Source: Parasponia andersonii (lineage: Eukaryota; Streptophyta; Magnoliopsida; Rosales; Cannabaceae). From it: a stretch of 64,000 nucleotides of DNA. The notes beneath the pieces are model-generated. The model had not been told where the DNA came from. It saw nothing but the letters and a program-made list of their open reading frames with translations, and ran no database searches. This document shows positions 22,473 to 33,720 of the stretch, in pieces. Position 1 is the first letter of the stretch. Every line of letters begins with the position of its first letter. Made by a program: the position numbers and the translations under genes. Where the stretch lies: contig JXTB01000139.1 of the NCBI GenBank assembly GCA_002914805.1, positions 604,986-668,985 on the forward strand, in the 5' to 3' direction.

Positions 22473-25400
22473 TGTAACACCCCCTAGTTTAACCATATTG
22501 TCATATACAGTCAAACTGTGAAGTATTATTCTTTATTAAATATTATCTTTTGTTTTAAAAAAAAGGGGCAAAATTTGAACTTTCCAAAACTTTTGCACAA
22601 AAGCAACTGCATAACATTTCTTGTTAATAGTATCTTCACAAAATGTACAATCAAAAGAGCTTTTCATCAGTCTATTTTACTATTAGCAGTAGTATTTACA
22701 TTACACCAAAATATCTCAAAAGAAAATTGTCACCCACAAGTTAAGCTTGTCTACATCTATATGATCATGGTGATAAAAAACAAACTAGGCAACTAGCTAG
22801 TCAATACCAAAATATGCCTCCTCATCTACATCACAAGACTAAAATAAGCTAAAACTTAGTAAGTAAAAAGTCTACACCTATATGATCATGGCGATAAAAA
22901 ACAAACCAGACAACTAGTTAGTCAATACCAAAATATGCCTCCTCATCTGCATCACAAGACTAAAATGAGCTAAAGCTTAGTAAGTAAAAACTATGCATGT
23001 TTATGAATGCTTTAAAATCTCATAAAATTCCTATTGTACCATTTTCTTTCTTAAACATTTGAGTCTATGCATTTTCCTTAAAAAATATTCTTAGTTGAGC
23101 CTCTTAGCACATTGCTTGTCCTGTAAGTCAATAGGTCATAATAACATTGGGCGAAAACTCTGGCCAAGAGTAAAAATAAGGTGCGACCGTCATATGAGGT
23201 TTATAAAAACTCCTTCCCTCATCAAAGGGGCATCCCATACTGCGCTAATATTGTCCCGCTTCAACAGGAGAGTCTGCATCAACAGACTTACCTATTCAGC
23301 TCTGACAGACTAGCAATTACTATTAAAACTTATCTTATAAAATTGGTACAATGGTACTCACTTTCAAATACTCTTATAATAAAATTCTCTATTTTCATGC
23401 AAGACGTGCCATGCACATGCCATTTCATAACTTTCAGGAATAAGTAAGTTTCACATAATTACATATTCCATATAGTTCTTATGATGCAGTTGTAAGTCTT
23501 TACTTACCTCATGTCCTGAATAGGAATTGATAGTGGAAAGAGTCAATATTCTCTAGAGATTGGTGTGCTAATCACATATCATAAATTACTATTATTCAAG
23601 ATGCACATTTTACAAAAAAAATGCATTAGGATACTTGAACAAGACCGAAATAACAACTTTCACCAAATTAGAAAACTTGATCTTAAAATGACTCGGAAGC
23701 ATATAAATCACTTAAGGTACTTGGCAATTAACAACTAGCATTGAAAAACTGTTCAAAAGTATTAAAATATGAATGCTAGTTCATTAGCACAAAATGGTCC
23801 AAAATGACACCTAATTTTGTAAAAACTAGTCCATTTGCTCCTAAATGGTGTCATTTCATTTTAAAAACATTTGGACAGCACCTCCCTTATTTTTAGGATA
23901 TTCTCACATGATTAAAATCATGGTTTTAATCCTGCAGTAACAATTAACAATCCAATTCCACAAATACACATCAAAAAGAATCATTTGAAACAACCTAAGT
24001 ACACTTGAATTCCTTTCAATTTTCACAAAGTTTAAACGACTTTTACACTTATGTGCCATCATAACCAGCCATCAAATAAGTGTAATAAATAATATAATCA
24101 ACAAAATATACTCTATAAGTTTAAGAAATCAGATTACAAATATGGAAAACTTAATCTACCACACATGAAAACACTTAAATCCATAAATAGCAACCTTTGG
24201 GCCCTTAGGTTTAACTTTAATCCACTACCTAAATTTTACGTTTCCAACAATATATAAAGGTTCCTAGGACCATTATTTATCAAATAATAACTTTGGTTTA
24301 AGTGCTGAAACAAAGAAATTATCTACAAATTCAAAATCCTACATAAACCTCACCTTGACTAGTTTGAGTCTATGCTAGACTTCTTGCCTTCCATCTCTAC
24401 CAAACTAATTTCCAAAGCTTAAAAATAGATTTTTGGACTTAAAAAGACCTGAAAAAACCATTATTTAAGTGAGAACAAGCAGAGAATTGAAATTAAAAGG
24501 CAAGACCTAGAAAGAAGAACTTAGTAGAATTACCTTGACTAGTTTTGGTCTATCTTACTTTCTAGGGCTCCAATTTGAGTTCTACCACTTGGAAACTCTT
24601 GGAAATGTTTGAGGGAAGTTGAGAAAAGTCAGAAAAAGCATTGGAGAGTTTCAGGTCGTGGCTGGAGAGAAAGGGAAAGTAAATAACCAAATTTGACCCA
24701 AAATCAACACTTAATGGCTAAGAAAAGGCATAACTTAAATTCTAAGGGGTATTTTGGGTATTTTACACATTATTTTCCATGTGTCCAGCTCTAAAACATT
24801 CTTACCATAGTCACCACATTGCTGGTCACTCCTATATACCCAAGTGTAGCCAGAGTTGGTGAATCCTACCTTAGAAAGTGAAAACTAGTCATACTTTGAC
24901 TTATGATCCTATATAGCCAATCTTATTATAATTTGGTAGAACCTAGCCCCTTAACCAATCATTAAACATAAAAAGAAAGTCAATTAAACTCTAATTAATA
25001 ATGCAAATATAGTATCAGTACTCAATTATTAGAATGCACGAAAATGACATTACACGATTAAGCCTAATTTAAGCTAGCTTAGTGTAACTAAATATGAATT
25101 AGTGTCCTGAATGTCACCTTGTGCTTAGCTGGAGCCGATAAATAAAAGATATAAGTGAGTCCTAGACATTGAATCAAGCCTATTTGATGTGTAAAACATA
25201 TAGTGAATTCAGCTCCAAAATCTGTAAAAATTACATTTTACCGAAAAACTACTATTTGACCAAATTATCAACAAGTACGATCTTAATGTATGTGCACATA
25301 GTATTGCTTTTATAATTATATTCTTTGTTCTTTTAGAACACTGAGCTCTCTCTCTGAGGGTATTGAACCTTTACACTGCATTGGGACACTTCGACATTCA

Positions 25401-25550
25401 TTAGTGTAATAATATATATGTAAATGAACATAACATAATGAATGTGCATGTTAATATGAAACTAGTATTAATGACTTCTAGATGTCTAATATGCATTTAG
25501 AACATGTTTATTATTGGCTTAATATGTATGTGAGAATCTTGGGCACAACA
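22473..25550 (-). repeat. Solo LTR of family A' in J (3.1 kb)
   Basis: The element starts TGTAACACCCCCTAG and ends GGGCACAACA, flanked by an exact 5-bp duplication aatct (22468-22472 and 25551-25555). It is related along its length to the LTRs of chromovirus A, read in reverse orientation, and most closely to the nested copy at 44515-46640. There is no internal region, so it is a solo LTR. It separates J protease from J gag. A conserved GA-rich box lies near 25350. Confidence 0.88.
22749..22990. repeat. 121-bp tandem duplication inside the A' solo LTR
   Basis: The unit starting GTCTACATCTATATGATC at 22749 recurs at 22870 with a handful of substitutions and ends in GTAAGTAAAAA both times. The other A and A' copies show the unit once (for example near 44795), so the duplication is private to this copy. 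Confidence 0.85.
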
Positions 25551-25555
25551 AATCT

Positions 25556-26940
25556 AGTCTCTCCTTGTTCCTTGCCATTTTTCCATTGGAGGAGGTCGTC
25601 AGTAAGGAACTCGGTCTTCAGTACCAACGAGCACATTCTCTCTACTTTTATTGAGCTCAAAATAGTAGGTGATCTTTAGAGTTTGAAGAAGTTTCTTTTG
25701 CTCAGCTCGAGATCTTTTCTGATCTCATTTTGAAGAAAAAGTCTGCTCACCATCTCCTTTTTGCTTTTGTTTGTCTTTTTTCTTCATGGTTTCATTAGAT
25801 TTTGATGAGCTGTCTATTTCTTGTGCATTCTCTATGCACATGTGTTTTTCTACCCATTAGTAAAACTTTTCTACACCTGTGCAGTGAACATTTTACAAAT
25901 TCCTCCAAAGAGAAGTATTTGGTTAGACACCTCCTGCTAAAGCCATCAATGTTCAACCTTCTAGAACTTTTTTACCTTCGCAGCCTTCTTGTTGAATCTC
26001 TTTAGACATGAGCAAAGAGATTCATTTTCTCTTTGCTTTATATTGGCAAGAGTTAAATAAGGTGTGACATCAGCTTTTGAGGCTTGAAACTGATGGATGA
26101 AATCTTGTGAATATTGTTCCTATGAAGTTATGAACTTCTTGGGCTTATTCTGGAACCACTTCTTTGCTCTCTTTGCAAGTGTTACTGCAAAGCAACTATA
26201 TTGAGCAAGTGATTGGACACTGTTCAAATCCATCAGATTGTTGAACAGGTCAAGGTAATCACTGGGATAGTTTTTCCTTTAAATGCAATATTAGTTGGCG
26301 TTTTGAATCCACCTAAAAGAAGTGCTTCATAAATCTCTTCACTGAAGGATGAACAATGTCCCTCCACTTGAAATTCTTCATGAGTAGCCAGATAATTAAA
26401 CTCGATTCTCATGTAAGCTAACTCATCGATTATAAGTTCTTTATTAATAAGTGTAGCAGCTGAACTTCTTCTCGTCGTTGTTTGAACTATGTTAGCTCGT
26501 TGTTGATTTAGTTGATCTCATAGGTCTCATTCCTTTACACAATCCAGGTCCCTCTATGTGTTACCTATTCTCTCGAACACACTTCCACCAGCTCAGGCTT
26601 GCTCATTCAGTCCATGCGGATGTATTCTTCTATTGAGGCTTAGTTGGTAAGCTTTCAGATTTTGTTTTAATGGGCTGGCTAGGATTTGGAAGTGTATTTT
26701 CTCATTCTATTGTACTTTGTGCATGTGAGCCCTCGAGTATCTTTCTCACATTTGGACAATCTCGAATATGGTCAGGCTGTATGGGGTGGCAACTTGATGA
26801 TTATGGTAGCTGTTGATGAGCAATTTGTCCTGTTATGTCTTCTAACGGGATCTTAACTAAATCAACAGTAGTTCAAACTTTGTTAATAGCTTCTTCTTGA
26901 TTGATTTATCGTACATACAAATCAGTTAGATTTGCATGTT
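25556..26940 (-). pseudogene. Gag remnant of Tat element J
   Basis: The minus strand between LTR A' and the J 5' LTR encodes decayed gag. Recognisable wording includes SREXVLVGTEDRVPY (X a degraded position) and RPPPMEKWQG near 25.6 kb, typical of the Tat Gag C-terminal region, and a capsid-like stretch near 26.1-26.3 kb. A second, diverged copy of the upstream part lies at about 60772-61660. Gag forms the particle in which reverse transcription occurs. It is broken. Confidence 0.65.
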
Positions 26941-26981
26941 GATCAACCTCCTTCACTGCCTCTTTTCTTAAATTACATCAC

Positions 26982-27510
26982 TGTTGAACTATTTCTAATA
27001 CAAAATGCAAGTATACGGGTCACAAAAAATAAAACAGATAGTAAGAGAGTGTCATTTCCCTGAAGAGTATTTGATTCACAAATTACAAACGACTAATTGA
27101 AACTAGTATCTAATTTATCCAAACAACAATAATTGATTGTTTTAAGTAGGAATTAACATGTAAACGACAATGTAAAATGCAAGAATTGAAATTGAAACTC
27201 ATCAACAAAGTTGGTTCTAAAAGCAATGATAAGGAACCTAGTGATACAATCTACCCTCTAACTCCTCCAACTACTAGTTTTCCTCACCATTCATTCATCC
27301 ATTTAGAGATGACAATTAAGAATTTGAATGTATTTATATACTTCTTTTCAATACATAAGTGAAAATACCTACACAAGCTAATATATTACTCCTAATATAA
27401 ATTGACTAGATTCATTAAGTTTATTAATTCTTAAAAAGGTTGTACAAGTCATATAGACATATTCCTATCCTATGGAACTCATCCCATATTAGGTGATCTT
27501 ATGTTATTCA
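26982..27510 (-). repeat. 5' LTR of J, part before the F insertion
   Basis: The LTR starts TGTTGAACTATTTC at 26982 next to J gag and runs to 27510, where copia F is inserted after the 5-mer attca. The LTR resumes at 63473 beyond F and leaves the window, so at least 1.06 kb is visible. The full length should be near that of the solo copy (1.16 kb). The homologous copy at 61664-62169 confirms the sequence. Confidence 0.78.
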
Positions 27511-28818
27511 TGTAAGTCTAAGATTAGCTAGCCCACAAGGGGGAAGGGGTGAATTGGGTTTTAAAAACTACAACAAGTAAAATTAAATAAATTTCATGCA
27601 TAAACTCAAGATAAATAAATTTAAGGAGGTAGAAATAGAAAAATGCAAACACTATTTTTACGAAATTCAATAAACACAACGGTTTGTCTATGTCTCCAGC
27701 TCTTGGCAACCCACTTTGAACTATCCACTATCAGGTCAAGAGAATGGGCTTGACCTTCCCTTTTACACAAAAAATGCTTTCTTCTTAGGCACACTTATGC
27801 CTTTACAATAGCTTTGAATCCGTCTCTACCATGCCTAACACGGATTGCTAAGACTCCAGTGCCAATCTCACCTAAACTGGGTTGTTTATAAATCCAGTGT
27901 CAACCTCACCTCACAAATATAATTTGATTTTTATTGTTGATGCACTCAACTATAACATCTCTAGTAAAAAAGATTAATACAAGGTAAGTCTAGAGAGAAT
28001 AAGTGAAAACATAAGTATGATCTAGTTTAGCTCAATTGACTTTGGTAAAAAAGTGGATTTTAAAGTTTAATTCACAAAATTTTATTTGAATAACTTGAAA
28101 ATGTGTATATAGCAATGTAAGAATATTAAAAAATTGTTTCAAGTGTTAAAAAGGATTCTATTTAAAGATTAGAATGAAAACTAGACGTTTATGATCGTTT
28201 GATAGACCATCTACCATTTTCGATAGACTGAAAGTCCACTTTCGATAGACCAAAAATACTAGTCATTGAAAGTGCAATTCTAAAGGTCAGATTTTAAAAA
28301 GTCGTTAAAAATGAAAAACAGAGGAATCGGTAGACTGATTCTCATAGCCAGTCTGCCGATTCTATCTGAGAGTATATTTTCAATTTTATTTCAAGGCTTT
28401 TTTCAATTGTTTCCAAAAAGTGACTTTATAAATTGATTTAATATGTAATATAGAGACTATAAAAATTCATAAATCAATTTAAAAGCTTGTATAGAATAAA
28501 TTTTATATTTTAATTAGAAATAAATAGATTTTACAGTTTTGCTTTGAAAAATTTCTAATATTATGAAAAATATGAGCCATTAAAAATAATACGTAAACAA
28601 ATATTCAAGTACAAGAACTAAGTATGTAATCTTTTCAAGTCTAGGTCTTGTTAACTTGATCTTTGTCTTCAAGCTCTTTTCCATAATCCGTCTTGAATGT
28701 CTTGTGATCCTTTCAATTTAACTTGCTACACACTCAAGTAGATTATTAGTTCTTAATCATATATTTGTTAACTTCAAAATAAGAGTGTATGATTGACGAT
28801 ACAAAGCATGAGTCAACA
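27511..28818 (-). repeat. 3' LTR of copia F
   Basis: A 1.3-kb LTR starting TGTAAGTCTAAG and ending GAGTCAACA, next to the F polypurine tract. It matches 62170-63467 throughout and 60400-60766 in its first third. It contains the hairpin at 28324-28362. Confidence 0.88.
28324..28362. other. Hairpin in the F LTR
   Basis: GAATCGGTAGACTG and CAGTCTGCCGATTC form a 14-bp stem with one G-T pair and an 11-base loop. The same hairpin is kept in the other full LTR copy at 62970-63008. One pair there differs on both sides (C-G here, T-A there), so pairing is maintained. Confidence 0.7.
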
Positions 28819-28834
28819 ATCTCCTCCTTTTTGA
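28819..28834 (-). other. Polypurine tract of F
   Basis: On the minus strand the sequence beside the LTR reads AAAAAGGAGGAGAT directly before the LTR tip. This purine run is the expected second-strand primer of F and confirms its minus orientation. Confidence 0.8.
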
Positions 28835-29480
28835 TGATAACAAACATTTGATTTAAAGAAAGTAGGGAATGAAAAATAAGTAGAGATAAGTGTCTTTACC
28901 GACTTGTAAAGCCCCCCCTCAAAATATGCCTCATTTTAGAGAGTAAGAACTCTCCCTTAAACTTATAAAAAGTGCATATTTTGAATATGTAGTTAATGAC
29001 AATTAATTGAAGTAATCTAGCTTATACCACTTGTTAATTAAAAAATTGAAATGCTCATGGATACCAATTGAGAAAAGATTTAAATTACCTATACTTTTCT
29101 CCCTCTTTTGATATCATATAAAAAATTGCATAAGAGAGAATAGTAAAGCAAACATAATATCCATTGGAAAGCAAATAAGAAGTTTATACAAAAAAAAAAA
29201 TACCAATTATACAAAAAAATAAAGAAATAAATAAAAAGAGAACTTAGGAGGAGGGAAACGCCCAAAGTAAGACTGAATCATCCTCATCATCTCGTCCTGC
29301 TGATCTTAGATAATCCGAAATTGATGTTCTTGTTGTTGTCGAACGGAGTTGACATCAGCTGATAGAATCTGGAAGTGCTCCAATTCAATGTCATGCAAGT
29401 GCTGAATGTTGAGTTGGATATGTTGAGGCATTTTGAGAGGTTGTTAAAGGCTACAGTATAGTCAAAAGATTGAGTAAGAG
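28835..29480 (-). other. F 3' non-coding stretch
   Basis: Roughly 650 bases between the polypurine tract and the extra frame of F. Only short frames are present and no motif was recognised. Long spacers here are usual in Sire-type elements. Confidence 0.45.
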
Positions 29481-29489
29481 CGCCTTCTT

Positions 29490-30370
29490 ATTATACAGGA
29501 ACCTCCTTAGCATGGGTCTCCTCAGCGCCTTTAGCAGCTCTACTGTCTCCCACTTCTTGTTGAGCCTTTACCTCTTGCTCATATGTCTGTCTGGTCTTGG
29601 CCACCCATGCGTTGTTGATAAAAGTGAAGACCATAAGACTGAAAGTCTTATTGTTGATCTCTATATCTATAGACCAAGGTTTGCATTCAGCCTCATCAAT
29701 GGTCGGGATGTTGAAATGTTGGAAGATGCGAGTGAGAAGGAAACCATAAGGAAAAGAAGAGCTCCTATTCTCTATAGCAGTGATCATCTTATGAAGAATA
29801 AAGAATGGTAAATCTAGCCTTCTTCCAATAAGAATAGAGTCAATGAAATAGATATCACAAAGATGGGTGCATCCCTATGACTAGCTCTAAGGATCATGTT
29901 CTAAGACACGAATTGAAAGGGAATCTTAGCCTCTAGAGTAAGATCAGTGACACTAGGCTTAGGTTGAAAACTATCAGGGGAATAGACACAGAGTAGGGCT
30001 TGTTGAGGATTAAAATCCTCGATCATAGGCCAAGTATTAGTAATGGGAAATTTGTAACCATCCATAGGAAGATGTAGGATATCAGCAAAAAGCTGTTCAG
30101 TAATGGAAAAATCTATGCCTTTGAGGGAACCAAATATAACATGTTATCCCTTAGAGATGTTTGTATTGGTATAGAAACCTCTAACTAGCCTAGGATACCC
30201 TATCTTCCTAATGGAGCAGAATTCAGTCCATCTCATACTTTCAATATAATCAGAAAAATTGACATATGATAAATCCCTAAAATTGAATGTTCTACTCCAG
30301 ATGATTACTCTTTTTGGAAAAGATTTCTTTATACCTAGTGATGAGGGTAGGAGATTCAAGAAGAGGAGTG
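29490..30370 (-). pseudogene. Extra (env-position) frame of copia F
   Basis: Minus-strand translations here include MRWTEFCSIRKIGYPRLV, RGFYTN and, further on, WSIDIEINNKTFSLMVF and YEQEVKAQQEV. The wording resembles the 'putative plant transposon protein' domain family that occurs in the envelope-position frame downstream of RNase H in Sire-type copia elements. I saw no signal peptide or membrane segment, so an envelope role is not supported by this sequence. The frame is broken. Confidence 0.55.
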
Positions 30371-30689
30371 TCTAACCATGCGTTAGTGCGTTGTTCTTGT
30401 TCCTCAAGATGAATTTCCTTCTCTTTTCGTCAAACTGAAACTACACAATTTTGGCAGGCCGAAAACCCAGTTTTTTTCTGCTAATTCTTCCAGAGAGAAC
30501 TATCTTTTTGGGATAGTTTTTTAGCGGAGCGTCCACTTTTTTGGTTTGCCAAAATCTTTGTTTCGGCAATTATTCAGTTCAAAACAACATTTTAACAGTG
30601 AAAAGATTAAGCTAACATTAAAAACATCAATAAAATAGCAATTTGGCAAAACCTTCAAGACAAACTAAGCAACATTTAAACAAAAAAAG

Positions 30690-31200
30690 AGACATCAATG
30701 AAGCTCATTATGATTAATCATGCCAAGTTCTCTACGAATCATGCAAAAACGATCCTTATTGAGAGGTTTGGTGAAGATATCAACTAGTTATTTTTCCATG
30801 CAAATAAGCTCAAGTACAATATCACCTTTTTATATATGATCACAAAGAAAATGATGCCTAATATTAATATGCTTAGTCTGTGAATGTAAAATTAGATTTT
30901 TGGACAAATTAATAGCACTAGTATTATCACATTTAATAGGTATATGTTCATAATGCATTACAAAATCTATGAGAGTTTGTTTCATCCAAAGAATTTGAGC
31001 ACAACAACTACCAGTAGAGATATATTGAGCTTCTATAGTTGAAAGATCAACAAAATTTTGATTCTTACTAAATCATTACACAAGTGAATAACTAAGAAAA
31101 TGACAAGTGCCACTAGTGCTCTTGCGGTCAGTTTGAGAACTAGCATAGTCCATATATGAAAAACTGGTAATGTTAAAGTGTGTACCTTTTAGATATCATA
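30690..31200 (-). pseudogene. RNase H remnant of copia F
   Basis: The minus strand carries MDYASSQTDRKSTSGTCHFL, a classic Ty1/copia RNase H block, and degraded wording of its later part towards 30.7 kb. It follows reverse transcriptase in the sense direction. Broken. Confidence 0.8.
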
Positions 31201-31299
31201 ATTCCTAGATTGATAGTGCCATGCAAATATTTCAATATACGTTTTACTGTACTAAGGTATGATTCCTTAGGATTGGATTGAAATCTAGCACATAGATAA

Positions 31300-32260
31300 A
31301 TACTAAACATTATATCCGGTATACTAGTAATTAAGTAAAAAAATGAGCTGTCATACCTCGATATTTAGTAATATCTACTGCTTTACCATTTTTCGCTTTG
31401 TCAACCTTAATTGTAGAGCTCATAGGTATTCTCATTGATTTTGAGTTTTCTATGTCAAACTTCTTGAGCATATCCTTGATGTACTTGGATTGGTTGATGA
31501 AAATGCCTTCTTTGCTTTGTTTGATTTGAAGTTCAAGGAAGAAATTGAGTTCTCCCATCATACTCATTTCAAACTCATCGTGGATACATTTTGAAAATTC
31601 TTCACAAAGAGAAACATTAGTAGCACCGAAAATAATATCATCAATATAAATTTAAACTAAAATCATTTTCCCCATTTTTCTTTTTATAAAAAGAGTAGTA
31701 TCCGATTTTCCTATAGTGAAACCATTTAAAATCAAAAATTTATTCAATCTTTCATACCAAGCTCTAGGAGCTTGCTTTAAACTATACAGAGCCTTTTTCA
31801 ATTTGAAAACATGATCTGAATACTTATGGTTTTGAAAACTGAGGGGTTAGACTACATATACTTCTAACATTCATTTGATATAGAATGAAATCTTTATGAC
31901 ATGCAAATGCTAAGAATATCCTTATGGACTCTAATCTTACTACAGGTGCGAAGGTTTCTTCGTAATCGACACCTTCTTCTTAATTGAAACCTTGAGCCAC
32001 TGATCTAGCTTTGTTTCTCACAATCACCCCATGCTCATCTACTTTATTTCTAAAGACCTATTTAGACATAATAACCGATTGGTCCTTCGGTCTTGGAACT
32101 AATTTTCACACATAATTTATTTCAAATTGATTTAGTTCTTCTTGCATAGCTAAAATCCATGATTCATCATTTTCGGAATCTTTAAAACTTTTTGGTTTAA
32201 TTTGAGAGATAAAAGCCATGTTATTGCAAATATTTCTAAGTAATACTCTAGTCTTGACAC
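31300..32260 (-). pseudogene. Reverse transcriptase remnant of copia F
   Basis: The best-preserved part (31331-31567) reads MGELNFFLELQIKQ, GIFINQSKYIKDMLKKFD and ITKYRGM, the C-terminal half of the copia-type reverse transcriptase (RVT_2). Decayed upstream parts extend to about 32.26 kb. The enzyme copies element RNA into DNA. Confidence 0.85.
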
Positions 32261-32261
32261 C

Positions 32262-33370
32262 TTATAAAGGGTCACCTAGAATTTGGTCTTTAGGAGGAGC
32301 ATATTTGAATTTTAAATCTTGAGGAAGAGAGAGAGTGTTACCATTGTCGCTTTTCTTTTCTTCCTTAAGATCTTGTTGTTGTAGTTGAGTGCCTTTCTCT
32401 TCACTTAACTTCTCATTTACATTTGGCTCATTCAAACTTGGTTCCAAAACTACAACATCATCATCATCCAATTTTCTCTCCTCATAGAGAGCGTTAGACT
32501 AATCAAAAATAACATGCATAGATTCTTCTACTACTAATGCTTGTTTATTGAAAACTCTATAAGCCTTACTAGTAGTGGAATATCCAAGGAAAATACTAAC
32601 ATCAGATTTTGAATCAAATTTTCCCAACTTATCTTTAGTATTCAAAATAAAACATTTGCAACTAAAAACTTTAAAATAGCCAATGTTAGGTTTTCTATCT
32701 TTCCAATGCTCATAAGATGTCATATTCAAAATTGGCCTTATCATAGCTCTATTTATAATATGACAAGTGGCACTTACCGCTTCGACCCAAAAATATTTTG
32801 GCAAACAATTTTCCTTTAGCATACTTCATGCCATTTCTTGTAAGGTTCTATTATTTCTTCCTACAACTCCATTTTGTTATTGAATTCTAGGAGTGGAAAA
32901 ATGATGATCAAAACCATTTTTGTAGCAAAATGTTTCCATTTCATCATTTTCAAATGCACCACCATAATCACTTCTAATAGATGTGATGGTGTAGCCCTTT
33001 TCATTTTGCACTTTCTTAAAAAAGATAATAAATACATTTAAAACATCATTTTTTGGAGCAATGAATAGAACCCAAGTTAATATTGAAAAATCATCTACTA
33101 TCACAAAAGCATAGTGTTTTCCACCAAGACTAGCTACTCTAAATCCATGTGAAATAGTTGCAAAAGTCTAGAAGTAGTAATGACATTTTTGGATTTAAAA
33201 GAACTTTTCACTTGTTTTCCAAATTGACACGCATCACAAACCTTGTCTTTTTCAAAAAATAAAGTAGGTAAACCACTAACAAGGTTTTTCTTAGAAAGTT
33301 TAGAGATAATATTCATGCTGGCATGTCCAAGTCTTCTATGCCAAAGCCAAGAATCATCTTTCAAAAACAA
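32262..33370 (-). pseudogene. Integrase remnant of copia F
   Basis: In sense order: the zinc-binding region with LWHRRLGHASMNIISKL and VCDACQFGKQ (33134-33370), the catalytic core with IVDDFSILTWVLF and IRSDYGGAFEN (32877-33104), AVSATCHIINRAMIRP and FLGYSTTSKAYRVF (32499-32822), and an acidic hinge to reverse transcriptase. The order HHCC, core, hinge is diagnostic of Ty1/copia. Sequence is well conserved but broken. Confidence 0.9.
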
Positions 33371-33373
33371 AAA

Positions 33374-33720
33374 CTATTTATCTTGACTAAAATATTTTTC
33401 AATATCAACAGTATAAACATTGTCCCTTTTTTCACCTTCAAAAATAATTTCTTTTGAATAAGTATCCTCAATCAAGCATTTAGAAGGCTCAATAATCACT
33501 CGATAACCCTTATCACAAAGTTGACTTATACTAAGCAAGTTGTGCTTAATGTTATCAATAAGTAAAACATTTTCTATAATAGGAGAAGAACTGGAACTAA
33601 TTTTACCTATACCCAAAACCTTGCCTTTAGCATTGTCTCCAAAAGTGACATGTCCTCCATTCCTTTTTGTAAATGATAAAAACAAAGAATAATCATTAGT
33701 CATGTGTTTGGAGCAACCAC
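33374..33720 (-). pseudogene. Protease C-terminal part of copia F
   Basis: The minus strand has the active-site block DSGCSKHMT immediately beside the E2 insertion, followed by GGHVTFGDNAKGKVLGIGKI and NLLSISQLCDKGYRV, the copia protease and pre-integrase segment. E2 lies directly upstream of this block and interrupts the protease; gag of the same element is on the other side of E2. Confidence 0.9.

Noticed and set aside
17814-27510. Apparent terminal inverted repeats around J remnants, suggesting a DNA transposon
   Set aside because: Better explained by a reversed solo LTR of the same family inside J integrase; J pol is clearly of retroelement type.
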